Source: JAAYAO01 sp051133435
Lineage (GTDB): Bacteria; Actinomycetota; Actinomycetes; Propionibacteriales; Propionibacteriaceae
DNA length: 64,000 nt
Direction: 5' to 3'
NCBI RefSeq assembly: GCF_051133435.1
Contig: NZ_JBPGNY010000004.1
Span: 62,001-126,000 of the forward strand
Notes under the pieces: model-generated
Databases searched by the model: none
What the model saw: only the letters and a program-made list of their open reading frames with translations
What the model was told of the DNA's origin: nothing
Made by a program: the position numbers and the translations under genes
In this document: positions 25,142-35,528 of the stretch, one piece after another
How positions within the stretch are numbered: position 1 is the stretch's first letter
How the letters are laid out: each line of letters begins with the position of its first letter

Positions 25142-26107
25142 ATGGATCTTCTTCTTTCGATTCCGAGCCCGAGCATCAACGGCTTCCAACTCGGTCCGGT
25201 CAAGATCCACTTCTATGCGCTGTGCATCATGGCCGGCATCGTCATCGCCTATTGGCTGACCAGCCGTCGTTGGCAGGCCCGTGGCGGCCGACCACAAACG
25301 GTCGAGACGATCGTCATGTGGGCGGTGCCGCTGGGCATCATCGGCTCACGGATCTACCACGTGCTCACCCACTGGGGCGACTACTTCGGTGAGGGCGCCC
25401 GCGGTAATCCCTGGGCGATCTGGGAGGGTGGCCTGGCCATCTTCGGCGCGATCATGTTCGGCGCCCTCGGTGCGGCCATCGGCGCCCGGATGACCGGTGC
25501 CCGGCTCGCGGCCTTCGCCGACGCGCTGGCCCCCGGCATGCTGATCGCCCAGGCCACCGGACGGCTCGGCAACTGGTTCAACCAGGAACTCTTCGGAGGC
25601 CCCGACAACGGCCCCCTCGGCCTGGAGATCGACCGCCAGCACCGTCCGGCGGGCATGAAGGATGTCGAAACCTTCCAGCCGACCTTCCTGTACGAGTTGA
25701 GCTGGAACCTCACCGGCGCGGTCATCCTGCTGCTGCTCGACCGCAAGTTCGCCCTGGGCAAGGGCAAGCTCTTCACCCTCTACCTGCTGATCTACGGCAC
25801 CGGACGCTTCCTGATCGAGGGCATCCGCACCGATCCCTCGTACATGGTGGGCCCGCTGCGCACCAACCAGGTCACCGCCCTGGTGCTCGCGCTGCTCGGG
25901 CTGGTGCTGTTCGCCCTGTTCCTCAAGTTCCGTCCCGGACGCGAGGACGCCGTCGAGGTACCCCGGGCCACCGACGGGAACGTGCCGGCCGCCGACGTCG
26001 AGAAGCGCGAGCAGGTCGAGAAGACCGAAGACGCCGGAACGACCGAGCAGGACGGGACGGCCGAAGAGACACCGTCCGACAGGGGCGCTAAACCTGCGGA
26101 GGACTAG
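25142..26107 (+). CDS. lgt: Prolipoprotein diacylglyceryl transferase Lgt
   Basis: This 321-residue integral membrane enzyme transfers diacylglycerol from phosphatidylglycerol to the lipobox Cys of prolipoproteins. The signature is GRLGNWFNQELFGGP, with LYELSWN and YGTGRFLIEGIRTDPSY further on, and about seven membrane helices. The C-terminal 50 residues are a hydrophilic Glu/Thr-rich tail, as in other actinobacterial Lgt. AGGAA lies 6 bases before the ATG. A possible client, the cyclophilin lipoprotein, is encoded about 1.7 kb away. Confidence 0.95.
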   Translation: MDLLLSIPSPSINGFQLGPVKIHFYALCIMAGIVIAYWLTSRRWQARGGRPQTVETIVMWAVPLGIIGSRIYHVLTHWGDYFGEGARGNPWAIWEGGLAIFGAIMFGALGAAIGARMTGARLAAFADALAPGMLIAQATGRLGNWFNQELFGGPDNGPLGLEIDRQHRPAGMKDVETFQPTFLYELSWNLTGAVILLLLDRKFALGKGKLFTLYLLIYGTGRFLIEGIRTDPSYMVGPLRTNQVTALVLALLGLVLFALFLKFRPGREDAVEVPRATDGNVPAADVEKREQVEKTEDAGTTEQDGTAEETPSDRGAKPAED

Positions 26108-26116
26108 CCTGCGTCC

Positions 26117-27118
26117 ATGGCCCTGCTGAACCCCACCAGCACCCCGGATAGCCGGGTGCAACCACCCGGCGGGCTGCTGGTGGCGGGATCGGCACTGAGC
26201 GTGGTGGTGATCTTCGCCATCGCCACCACCGCTCCCCTGGCCACCGTGGTGTTGGGCCTGATCTGCTGCGGTCTGCTGCACCACGTGCTGGAGTACCGCT
26301 ACCTGGCCGGACGCTTCGCCGGATTGTTCACCCCCGCGGTCTGGGGCCTGATCGGACTGCTGATCGCCGGCATCATGCTGACCCGGGCCGGGTTGGTGCC
26401 GCATCCGGCCTTGGTCGAGATCGGCCTGGGCTACCTGGTGCTCGGCGCCGGGGCCTGGTGGGGGTTGGCCGGACGGCGACGGTGGCTGGTGCTCGGGCTG
26501 ATCGCCGCAGCAGCGGTCGTCTCCGCGGCATTCCCCGCCTGGCATTTCGTGGTGCTGACCCACCTGCACAATGTGTTGCCGGTGCTGTTCCTGTGGGAGT
26601 GGTCGCGACGACTCTCCCCCACCGTCCGTCACGGGCTGCGGGCGGTGCAGGTGTTGTGGGTGGCGGTGCTACCGGCGCTGATCCTGTTCGGTGCTCTGGA
26701 CGGGGTGCTGACCACCGATCCCGGGCTGGTGGCGGGCTTCATCGGCGACGGCGCCCGGGTGGTTGCCCTGCACGCCCCGCCGGATGCCTCGGTGATCGTC
26801 GGCAGCCGCTTCCTGACCGTCTTCGCCCTGATGCAGTCGATGCACTACGTCACCTGGTTGGTGCTGATGCCGCTGCTCACCGGTGCGGTCACCGCCCGGG
26901 CGGAGCGGGCCGTCCCGGCCCTGCGCGGGCCACGCCTGTGGCTGCTCGGGCTCGGGTTGGCCGCAGTACTCGGCGTGGTCTTCGTCTTCGACTGGTTCGA
27001 GGGACGCACGGTGTACAGCCTGTTGGCCAGCTACCACGCCTACCTGGAATTCCCGGTGCTGCTGGCGGTGCTGTGTTCCGCCCGCAGCAGTGGCATCAGC
27101 CGGCCGAAACCTTCTTGA
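26117..27118 (+). CDS. Polytopic membrane protein with conserved-looking histidines, unknown
   Basis: This 333-residue protein has about eight to nine membrane helices. Histidines sit inside or at the edges of helices: LLHHVLEYRYLAGRF (H55/H56), HFVVLTHLHN (H143, H149, H151), LMQSMHYVTWLVLMP (H243) and SYHAYLEFPVLL (H307). Several membrane-buried His suggest a metal or haem site, loosely reminiscent of Brp/Blh-type carotenoid oxygenases, but this is only a resemblance. TAGCCT (26105-26110), overlapping the lgt stop, lies 6 bases before the ATG. It overlaps the end of the opposing cyclophilin gene by 23 bp. Confidence 0.7.
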   Translation: MALLNPTSTPDSRVQPPGGLLVAGSALSVVVIFAIATTAPLATVVLGLICCGLLHHVLEYRYLAGRFAGLFTPAVWGLIGLLIAGIMLTRAGLVPHPALVEIGLGYLVLGAGAWWGLAGRRRWLVLGLIAAAAVVSAAFPAWHFVVLTHLHNVLPVLFLWEWSRRLSPTVRHGLRAVQVLWVAVLPALILFGALDGVLTTDPGLVAGFIGDGARVVALHAPPDASVIVGSRFLTVFALMQSMHYVTWLVLMPLLTGAVTARAERAVPALRGPRLWLLGLGLAAVLGVVFVFDWFEGRTVYSLLASYHAYLEFPVLLAVLCSARSSGISRPKPS

Positions 27119-27824
27119 TCTCGGCCGGGTTGTTCGGCTTGCCACCACCACCGGGCGAGGTGCCGTCCTGACCCTCGGCCGCGATCCGATTCACCACACC
27201 GATCGAGTCTTGGTCCATGGTGCCGAAGACGGTGTAGTTCGGGGGCAGTTCGGTGTCCTCGTAGACCAGGAAGAACTGCGAGCCGTTCGTATTGGGCCCG
27301 GCGTTGGCCATCGCGACGGTACCGGCCGGGAAGGTGTCCGAGGGGTCGGTTTCGTCGGCGAAGCTGTAACCGGGGCCACCGGTTCCGGTGCCGGTCGGGT
27401 CACCGCACTGCAGCACGAAGATGCCCGAGTCGACCAGCCGGTGACAGGTGGTGCCGTCGAAATAGCCCTGGGTGGCCAGGGACTCGAAGGAGTTCACCGT
27501 GCACGGGGCCTTGGCCCGGTCCATCGTGATCACCACGTTGCCCTCGTTGGTCTCGATGGTGAAGGTGGCTTCGCCACTGGCCGGCACTCCGGTGGTCTCG
27601 GGGGCATCCACCGGCTTGGCCGGCTCACCGTCCGGCGGATACTCACAATCCACCGTCTCCCCGGCCTGACCGGTCTGTTCCGTGCTCGGCTCGGTCTCAC
27701 CGGCGGGCTCGGAGGCCTCCGGGGCAGGAGTCTCGGGCTTCTGGGTCTCGGGAGCCACGGCACAGGCGGTCAATGCCAGGGTGGCCGCTGCGAAGAAGGG
27801 CAGGGTACGCATCATCGACATCAC
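27096..27824 (-). CDS. Cyclophilin-type peptidyl-prolyl isomerase, lipoprotein
   Basis: This protein of about 242 residues has a signal peptide ending in the lipobox LTAC, a Pro/Glu/Thr linker (to about residue 80) and a cyclophilin domain (TIETNEGNVVITMDRAKAP, TCHRLVDSGIFVLQCGDPTG, FPAGTVAMANAGPNTNGSQF). The usual catalytic FxF-Q segment and AMAN-x-GSQFF are present. It would assist protein folding outside the membrane and needs Lgt. TAGGCT (27836-27831) is 6 bases before GTG 27824; ATG 27821 is an alternative. It shares its promoter with the adenosyltransferase gene. Confidence 0.9.
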   Translation of the reverse strand: MMSMMRTLPFFAAATLALTACAVAPETQKPETPAPEASEPAGETEPSTEQTGQAGETVDCEYPPDGEPAKPVDAPETTGVPASGEATFTIETNEGNVVITMDRAKAPCTVNSFESLATQGYFDGTTCHRLVDSGIFVLQCGDPTGTGTGGPGYSFADETDPSDTFPAGTVAMANAGPNTNGSQFFLVYEDTELPPNYTVFGTMDQDSIGVVNRIAAEGQDGTSPGGGGKPNNPAEIKKVSAG

Positions 27825-27830
27825 CGGGCC

Positions 27831-27840
27831 AGCCTACGCT
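27831..27840. promoter_or_regulatory. Overlapping divergent -10 elements (bidirectional promoter)
   Basis: AGCCTACGCT contains TACGCT (27835-27840, plus strand, 7 bases before ATG 27848) and TAGGCT (27836-27831, minus strand, 6 bases before GTG 27824). The two hexamers share the TA pair. No convincing -35 hexamers were found on either side. Confidence 0.55.
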
Positions 27841-27847
27841 GTATTCC

Positions 27848-28498
27848 ATGGTGAACCTGACGAAGATCTACACCCGAACCGGCGATGCCGGCCGAACCCA
27901 TCTGTCCGACATGTCGCAGGCCGACAAGCATGATCCCCGCGTCGCGGCCTACGGCGATGTCGACGAGGCCAATGCGGTGCTCGGTATCGCGCTGGCCGTC
28001 GGGTTGCCCAAGGAAGTGGACGAGGTCTTGCGGTTCATCCAGAACGAGCTGTTCGACCTCGGTGCCGACCTGTCCCATCCGCTGCAGCAGGAGTACCAGT
28101 ACCCGCCGCTGCGGATCGAACAGGAATGCATCGACCGGCTCGAGGCCTGGTGCGACCACTTCGGAGAGCCGTTGCCGAACCTGCGCTCGTTCATCCTGCC
28201 CGGGGGCACCCCGGCTGCGGCTCAGTTGCATCTGGCCCGCACGGTGGTGCGGCGGGCGGAGCGTTCGGCCTGGATCGCGGTACACACCTACGGCACCGAC
28301 CCGGCCGCGGACGACCGTCCCGGTGGAGTGAACCTGCTGGCTGTGAAGTATCTGAACCGGTTGTCCGACCTGCTGTTCATTCTGGTGCGGGTGATCAACG
28401 GCGCCGAGGGCGACATCCTGTGGGTACCCGGTGGCGAACGCCGTCCCACCGACCCCAAGGGCCTGCGTCAACGCAAGCGGATCACCGGCGAGGGCTGA
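27848..28498 (+). CDS. PduO-type ATP:cob(I)alamin adenosyltransferase
   Basis: This 216-residue enzyme attaches the adenosyl group of ATP to cob(I)alamin, making coenzyme B12 for methylmalonyl-CoA mutase. The N-terminal ATP loop is KIYTRTGDAGRTHLSD, followed by AAYGDVDEANAVLG, FILPGGTPAAAQLHLARTVV and RRAERSAW, all standard for the trimeric PduO family. The domain is complete and unfused. TACGCT lies 7 bases before the ATG without a Shine-Dalgarno. It works in the same pathway as the epimerase at 19.6 kb. Confidence 0.95.
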   Translation: MVNLTKIYTRTGDAGRTHLSDMSQADKHDPRVAAYGDVDEANAVLGIALAVGLPKEVDEVLRFIQNELFDLGADLSHPLQQEYQYPPLRIEQECIDRLEAWCDHFGEPLPNLRSFILPGGTPAAAQLHLARTVVRRAERSAWIAVHTYGTDPAADDRPGGVNLLAVKYLNRLSDLLFILVRVINGAEGDILWVPGGERRPTDPKGLRQRKRITGEG

Positions 28499-28562
28499 AC
28501 CGGCCCGGCCGGCGGCCACAGTTCTCCGTGTCATCGGACGCGATCCGCTGCGCCACCCAGTA

Positions 28563-28964
28563 TCAGCCGACGTTGCCGTACCGCTCCGCGCCCAGGGTCA
28601 GCGTGGTTTTCATCTTGTCATCGCTCAGCACGATGCGGGTCTCCACCTGTGACATGTCGATGTCCACATGGTCCTTGCTGTGGAAGGGGTCCTCCCAGTA
28701 GCTGTAGCGAGGTATCGGGGTGCCGTCATCCTGCATCAGGTAAATATTGATCCGATGGGACTCCAGCCCCACACCCATGAAGGGCTCTCGGATGGTTCGC
28801 TCCAGGCAGACCTTGTTGTCGTCGGAACACACCCGTTGCAGCACCGTCGCGTCGTCGTGTTTACCGTAGTTCATCGCCAGTACCACCAACACCACCGCAG
28901 TCATCATCACGCCGATGATCAGGCCCAGCACACCGGTCAGCAGGCCGACCGCAACCCGGCTCAA
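28563..28964 (-). CDS. Membrane-anchored hypothetical protein after DUF2550
   Basis: This 133-residue product has one N-terminal helix (VGLLTGVLGLIIGVMMTAVV) and a soluble domain with two Cys (VCSDDNKVC) that could form an extracellular disulfide. The start is TTG 28964, inferred because it overlaps the DUF2550 stop as TTGA and no ATG or GTG precedes the helix. Family not recognised. It is the last gene of the ATP-synthase-led minus-strand run. Confidence 0.6.
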   Translation of the reverse strand: MSRVAVGLLTGVLGLIIGVMMTAVVLVVLAMNYGKHDDATVLQRVCSDDNKVCLERTIREPFMGVGLESHRINIYLMQDDGTPIPRYSYWEDPFHSKDHVDIDMSQVETRIVLSDDKMKTTLTLGAERYGNVG

Positions 28965-29404
28965 GCCTGTTGATGGGCGGGGCCCGGCGGGGCCGCCTCC
29001 AGCCAACTCATCAGGCCGGTGAGGGATTGGGGGTCCAGGGCGATGTCCCATTCCTGTCCTTCGATCTGCAGACGGGCGATGTGTTGCCCTTCGAAAAGTA
29101 CCACCGCCTCGGTCGCATCCGGTTCGCGCTGACCGACGATCTCGATCAACCGGCGTCGGAATTGCCACTTGGGCCGAAAGGACAGCGAGAAGATCCGGAA
29201 GATCTCCAGATCCTCGCCCGAATAGCGCGCGGCGGCGAGCACCCAATCGGGGCTCGCCGCCGCATCAACGCTGCGCACCGCACAGTCGAACAGTCCTCCC
29301 GAACGGGAGAGCCACCGACGGCGGGCGAACAGCCATACCAAGGGCGTTGCAATCACGATCAGCGCGACGAACACGCCGATCAGAACAACGCCGAACCACT
29401 CCAT
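28961..29404 (-). CDS. DUF2550 family membrane protein
   Basis: This 147-residue protein has one N-terminal membrane helix (VVLIGVFVALIVIATPLVWL) and a cytoplasmic domain with RSGGLFDCAVR and EIFRIFSLSFRPKW. DUF2550 proteins lie just after atpC in many actinobacteria, as here (43 bp downstream). Function unknown; the synteny is the main basis for the call. Confidence 0.85.
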   Translation of the reverse strand: MEWFGVVLIGVFVALIVIATPLVWLFARRRWLSRSGGLFDCAVRSVDAAASPDWVLAAARYSGEDLEIFRIFSLSFRPKWQFRRRLIEIVGQREPDATEAVVLFEGQHIARLQIEGQEWDIALDPQSLTGLMSWLEAAPPGPAHQQA

Positions 29405-29447
29405 GAACGCAGACTACTCGGCGTGCGAGTAGCTCGACGAACGGCTC

Positions 29448-29852
29448 TCAGGCAATCTTTTGCGCTGCCTTCACCTGAGCACTGGCACGGTTGTAACGAC
29501 GCCGGGTCTCCTCGTCGTCCTGATCGTTCTCCAGGTGTCGGGTGGCCTCGGCCAGTTCGCGCTCGGCCTCGGCCAGGCTGATCTCCTGGCCGAGCCGTGC
29601 GTACTGACTGAGAATCGACACCCGTCCGTGGGCCACCGAGATGAACCCGCCGTCAACGGCGATGATCTCGCGGCGGCCGTCCGGGTTCAGGATCTCCACA
29701 CCGCAGGGCACCAGCACCGCCAACAGCGGTGAGTGTCCGGGCAGGATGCCGATGTCACCCTCGACCGTACGGGCGATGATGTTGATCGACTCCCCCGACC
29801 AGACCACCTTCTCGGCCGAGACGACCTCGACGTGCAAGGGGGAATTCGTCAT
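29448..29852 (-). CDS. atpC: ATP synthase epsilon subunit
   Basis: This 134-residue F1 subunit belongs to the central stalk and regulates ATP hydrolysis. The beta-sandwich is recognisable from LHVEVVSAEKVVWSG, GDIGILPGHSPLLAVL and FISVAHGRVSILSQYA, and a C-terminal helical pair follows (about residues 90-134). It starts 4 bp after the atpD stop and is the last atp gene of the cluster. Confidence 0.95.
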   Translation of the reverse strand: MTNSPLHVEVVSAEKVVWSGESINIIARTVEGDIGILPGHSPLLAVLVPCGVEILNPDGRREIIAVDGGFISVAHGRVSILSQYARLGQEISLAEAERELAEATRHLENDQDDEETRRRYNRASAQVKAAQKIA

Positions 29853-29856
29853 GGCC

Positions 29857-31311
29857 TCAGTTGCCCTTCTCCATCTCGGACCAGCGCTTCATCACGTCTT
29901 CCATGCCACCGACGTTGAAGAACGCCTGCTCGGCGATGTGGTCGACCTCGCCGTCGCAGATCATCCGGAAGCCCTCGATCGTGTCCTTGACCTCGACGGT
30001 CGAGCCGGGCACGTTGGTGAACTTCTCGGCGGTGTAGGTGTTCTGCGACAGGAACTGCTGAATCCGGCGGGCCCGGTTGACGATGATCTTGTCTTCCTCG
30101 CCGAGCTCGTCGACACCCAGAATCGCGATGATGTCCTGGAGTTCCTTGTTGCGCTGCAGGATCTGCTTGACCCGCACCGCGGTGTCGTAGTGCTCCTGAC
30201 CCACGTACTGCGGGTCGAGAATGCGCGAGGTCGAGGTCAGCGGGTCCACCGCGGGGTACAGACCACGCGAGGCGATCTCACGGGAGAGCTCGGTGGTCGC
30301 ATCCAGGTGGGCGAAGGTGGTGGCCGGCGCCGGGTCGGTGTAGTCGTCGGCGGGCACGTAAATCGCCTGCATCGAGGTAATGGAGTGACCCCGGGTCGAG
30401 GTGATTCGTTCCTGGAGCTGACCCATCTCGTCGGCCAGGTTGGGCTGGTAACCCACCGCGGACGGCATCCGGCCCAGCAGGGTGGACACCTCCGAACCGG
30501 CCTGGGTGAAGCGGAAGATGTTGTCGATGAACAGCAGCACGTCCTGGTTCTGCACATCGCGGAAGTACTCCGCCATGGTCAGCGCCGACAGCGCCACGCG
30601 CAACCGGGTGCCCGGCGGCTCGTCCATCTGACCGAAGACCAGCGCGGTGTCCTTCAACACGCCGGCTTCTTCCATCTCGAAGATCAGGTCGTTGCCCTCA
30701 CGGGTGCGCTCGCCCACACCGGCGAACACCGAGGTACCCGAGTGGTTGTGCGCGATCCGGTAGATCATCTCCTGGATCAACACGGTCTTGCCCACACCGG
30801 CACCACCGAACAGGCCGATCTTGCCGCCCTTCACGTACGGGGTCAGCAGGTCGAGCACCTTGATGCCGGTCTCCAGCATCTCGGTCTTCGACTCCAACTG
30901 GTCGAAGGCCGGCGGCTCGCGGTGGATCGGCCAGCGCTCGGTGATCTCGATCGACGAGGGGTCGACGTTGAGCACCTCACCGGTCACGTTCCAGACGTGG
31001 TTCTTGGTGACATCGCCGACCGGCACGGTGATCGGGGCACCGGTGTCGCGCACGTCCTGGCCGCGACGCATGCCGTCGGTCGGCTTCAGGGCGATGGCGC
31101 GCACGGTGTTGTCACCGACGTGCAGGGCGACCTCGAGGGTCATGGAGCGCACGTTGCCGTCGCCCATGTCGATGTCGACGGTCAGCGCGTTCATGATGTC
31201 GGGCATCTCGTCGGGCGCGAACTCGACGTCGACGACCGGACCGATCACGCGGGCCACCCGACCCACGCCACCGGGCTTGGTCTGTTCGCTCTGTTCAGCA
31301 ATCGCAGTCAT
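29857..31311 (-). CDS. atpD: ATP synthase beta subunit
   Basis: This 484-residue subunit carries the catalytic nucleotide sites. The Walker A loop is GLFGGAGVGKTVLIQEM, the arm carrying the catalytic Glu is GVGERTREGNDL, the Walker B is VLLFIDNIFR and the DELSEED-like region falls at DELGEEDK. ATG 31311 follows the atpG stop by 2 bases; an in-frame GTG at 31317 would overlap it. Confidence 0.97.
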   Translation of the reverse strand: MTAIAEQSEQTKPGGVGRVARVIGPVVDVEFAPDEMPDIMNALTVDIDMGDGNVRSMTLEVALHVGDNTVRAIALKPTDGMRRGQDVRDTGAPITVPVGDVTKNHVWNVTGEVLNVDPSSIEITERWPIHREPPAFDQLESKTEMLETGIKVLDLLTPYVKGGKIGLFGGAGVGKTVLIQEMIYRIAHNHSGTSVFAGVGERTREGNDLIFEMEEAGVLKDTALVFGQMDEPPGTRLRVALSALTMAEYFRDVQNQDVLLFIDNIFRFTQAGSEVSTLLGRMPSAVGYQPNLADEMGQLQERITSTRGHSITSMQAIYVPADDYTDPAPATTFAHLDATTELSREIASRGLYPAVDPLTSTSRILDPQYVGQEHYDTAVRVKQILQRNKELQDIIAILGVDELGEEDKIIVNRARRIQQFLSQNTYTAEKFTNVPGSTVEVKDTIEGFRMICDGEVDHIAEQAFFNVGGMEDVMKRWSEMEKGN

Positions 31312-31313
31312 TC

Positions 31314-32243
31314 TCACTCGCTCTCGGCGGTTCCCTCGGCGAGCGCGCTTGCGCCACCGACGATTTCGGTAATTTCCTGGGTGATCTCGGCCTGACGGGC
31401 CTGGTTGGCCTGTCGGGTCAGGTCACCGATCAACTGGGTCGCGTTGTCGGTTGCCGACTTCATCGCGCGCTGGCGGCTGGCCAGCTCCGATGCCGCCGAC
31501 TGCAACAGGCAGTAGTGGATCCGGCTGCGCACGTACAGCGGCAGCAACTCGTCCAGCACCGTCTGCGGATCGGGTTCGAAGTCGTAGATCGGCAGCGCCT
31601 CGCCCTCGGAACTCCAGGACGGATCTTCCTCGGCCTCATCGGCCTCGACGAACTCCAGCGGCAGCAGCCGGATGACTTCGGGACGCTGTACCAGCATCGA
31701 CACGAACCGGGTGTAGACGATGTGGATCTCGTCCACCCCGCCTTCTTCGACCGGGGTCTCGAAGGCCTCGATCAGGGTGTCGGCGATCTCCTGGGCCTGT
31801 TCGTAGGTCGGCGAATCGGAGAAGCCGCTCCAGATCTTTTCTGTCTCGCGTTCCCGGAACTCGTAGAAGGCCTGACCCTTGCGTCCGGACAGGTAGGTCT
31901 TGATCGACTTACCGTCGGCGCGCAGCAGCTCGGTGAGTTCCTCGCCAGCCTTGATCACCGACGCGGAGTAGGCGCCGGCCATACCCCGGTCGGAGGTGAT
32001 CAACAGCATCGCGGCGTGGGTCGGGTTCTCCGGCTCCACCGCCAGCGGGTGCTCGACATCGCGCACCGACGCCACGGCCGAGACGGCCTTGGTCAGCTCC
32101 CGCGAGTACGGCGCGGCCGCGTTGGCCCGTTGCTGGGCCTTCGCGATCCGGGCCGCGGCGATGAGTTCCATCGCCCGGGTGATCTTTTTCGTGGTCGATA
32201 CGGACTTAACTCGCTGCCGTAGCTCACGAAGACTGGCAGTCAT
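31314..32243 (-). CDS. atpG: ATP synthase gamma subunit
   Basis: This 309-residue rotor shaft has the conserved N-terminal helix LRELRQRVKSVSTTKKITRA and C-terminal helix ASRQRAMKSATDNATQLIGD. It is slightly longer than the E. coli protein, as is usual in actinobacteria. It lies between atpA (4-bp gap) and atpD. Confidence 0.96.
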   Translation of the reverse strand: MTASLRELRQRVKSVSTTKKITRAMELIAAARIAKAQQRANAAAPYSRELTKAVSAVASVRDVEHPLAVEPENPTHAAMLLITSDRGMAGAYSASVIKAGEELTELLRADGKSIKTYLSGRKGQAFYEFRERETEKIWSGFSDSPTYEQAQEIADTLIEAFETPVEEGGVDEIHIVYTRFVSMLVQRPEVIRLLPLEFVEADEAEEDPSWSSEGEALPIYDFEPDPQTVLDELLPLYVRSRIHYCLLQSAASELASRQRAMKSATDNATQLIGDLTRQANQARQAEITQEITEIVGGASALAEGTAESE

Positions 32244-32247
32244 CGGC

Positions 32248-33885
<1,638 letters not shown>

Positions 33886-33932
33886 CTTCGCGTCCCTAGC
33901 TCTCGATTTCAGCAAATGTCATTGTCGTCGCG

Positions 33933-34733
33933 TCACCGGAACAAACGGCGCGCTTCCTCCAGTCGCGAGGCCATCGTGCCTTCGATGACCTCGTCGCCGA
34001 CCTCCACCCGGATGCCGCCGAGAACCGACTCGTCGACGATCTGGTGCAAGGTCATGTCGCGTCCGACCTGGCGGCTCAGCGCCGCCCGCAGTCGGGCCGC
34101 TTGTTCATCGGTCAACGGCCGTGCCACGGTCACGGTGGCCACCCCGCGCTGCCGTTGTTCGGCAGCCAGGTTCAGGTAGCCCTCGAGGGTGTGGTCGAAG
34201 TTGCGATCGCGTCCCAGCACCGCGCGCCGCAGCAGGGTCTCGGCAACCGCCGACACCTTGCCCGACACCAGTGAGGAGATCAGACCCTGGCGGGCCTCGA
34301 TCGGCATCCGGTCGTTGTGAATCGCGGCACGCAGCTTCGGATCACCGGCCACGGTGCGACCGAAACGGAACAGTTCCTCTTCGGTCGAGTCCAGTTGGCC
34401 GGCATTCTGAGCGGCGGCCAGCTCGGCACGGACGGCCTGTCGTTCCACCGCAGCGGCGAGGGAACGGCCCGAATGCCACCGCAGGGCACTGCCCTCGGCG
34501 AGCACCGCGACCGCCTGCTCCCCGACCTTGCCCCCGAAGAGGCTGTGCGCGAGTTGCTTGCGCTCATCGGGGGTCAGGCTGGGATCGGTCAGCGCCCGCC
34601 GCAACCCGACCTGCTCGTCCATGGCATCAACGACCGCGAACAGGTCCGCAGCCAGGCCAGGGGTGGACGACCGGTCGTCCAGCACCCGGTCAAGGGTGCT
34701 GATGCGTGCTTCTGAGGTGACGTCGGGGCTCAT
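33933..34733 (-). CDS. atpH: ATP synthase delta subunit
   Basis: This 266-residue stator subunit connects F1 to the b subunits. It is longer than the E. coli protein (about 177 residues), as in other actinobacteria. The conserved C-terminal part reads MTLHQIVDESVLGGIRVEVG. Its start overlaps the atpF stop as ATGA. Confidence 0.93.
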   Translation of the reverse strand: MSPDVTSEARISTLDRVLDDRSSTPGLAADLFAVVDAMDEQVGLRRALTDPSLTPDERKQLAHSLFGGKVGEQAVAVLAEGSALRWHSGRSLAAAVERQAVRAELAAAQNAGQLDSTEEELFRFGRTVAGDPKLRAAIHNDRMPIEARQGLISSLVSGKVSAVAETLLRRAVLGRDRNFDHTLEGYLNLAAEQRQRGVATVTVARPLTDEQAARLRAALSRQVGRDMTLHQIVDESVLGGIRVEVGDEVIEGTMASRLEEARRLFR

Positions 34734-35269
34734 GCCTGCCCGCCTCCCACTGGTTGCGATTCCAGGTCGGCGATGAAGCGGTCCACCGTGCGGCGGGTGC
34801 GCTCATCGTCTTCCAACGATTCGCCGACAATGCGTCCGGCCAAGGTGGTGGCCAAGCCGCCCACCTCACTGCGCAGCTGCGAGGTCACCTGGGCGCGTTC
34901 GGCCTCCATGGCCGCCTGCGCCTGGGCGATGATCCGCTGCGATTCAGCCTGGGCCTCTTCACGCATCTCGGCCAGAATCTGGGCGCCCTGGTTCTTGGCG
35001 TCCTCCCGGATTCGGGCGGCTTCGGCGCGTGCGTCGGCCAACTGGGCGGTGTACTCCTCGAGCGCGGCCTGGGCCTCGGCCTGGGCGGCCTCGGCTTTCT
35101 CCATACCGCCGGTGATGGCAGCGGTGCGCTCGGCGTACATCTTCTCGAACATGGGCACGACGACCTTCCACATCACCACGAAGATCAGCAGCATCAGCAC
35201 GATGCCGACGATGACCTCGGAGAGGTGATGTGGGGCCAGGGGCCCTAGAAAAGTTTCAAGGATTGCCAC
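34730..35269 (-). CDS. atpF: ATP synthase b subunit
   Basis: This 179-residue peripheral-stalk subunit has one N-terminal membrane helix (VIVGIVLMLLIFVVMWKVVV) and a long Ala/Glu/Gln-rich helix that dimerises and binds delta. The GTG start follows GGGAGCG by about 5 bases and lies 13 bp after atpE. Confidence 0.94.
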   Translation of the reverse strand: MAILETFLGPLAPHHLSEVIVGIVLMLLIFVVMWKVVVPMFEKMYAERTAAITGGMEKAEAAQAEAQAALEEYTAQLADARAEAARIREDAKNQGAQILAEMREEAQAESQRIIAQAQAAMEAERAQVTSQLRSEVGGLATTLAGRIVGESLEDDERTRRTVDRFIADLESQPVGGGQA

Positions 35270-35282
35270 GGGGGCGCTCCCG

Positions 35283-35504
35283 TCAGTTCAGCACGAAGGC
35301 GAGGGCGATACCGATAATGGCGAGGGCCTCAACCACGGCAAAGCCGATGAAGGCGGTGCTCATCATCGCGCCACGGGCCTCGGGCTGACGGGCGGTTCCG
35401 TTGATCACGGAGGCGAAGATCCATGCCACACCGATGGCGGGGCCGAGGGTCGCCAGCGCGTAGCCGATCATGTTGATCGAGCCGGAGATTTCCATGAGCT
35501 CCAT
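35283..35504 (-). CDS. atpE: ATP synthase c subunit
   Basis: This 73-residue hairpin of two membrane helices forms the rotor ring. The polar loop is ARQPEARG, and the ion-carrying Glu is E59 in GFAVVEALAIIG. The neighbouring residues do not show the Q and ES/T signature of sodium-binding rings, so proton translocation is expected. AAAGGA precedes ATG 35504 by about 10 bases; ATG 35495 is an in-frame alternative. A stable hairpin lies just upstream. Confidence 0.96.
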   Translation of the reverse strand: MELMEISGSINMIGYALATLGPAIGVAWIFASVINGTARQPEARGAMMSTAFIGFAVVEALAIIGIALAFVLN

Positions 35505-35528
35505 TACTTTGTGTTCCTTTCGGGACGT

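Noticed and set aside
27096..27118. Frameshift or annotation error at the 23-bp overlap of two gene ends
   Set aside because: Both reading frames end with intact, plausible C-termini; this is an ordinary convergent overlap.
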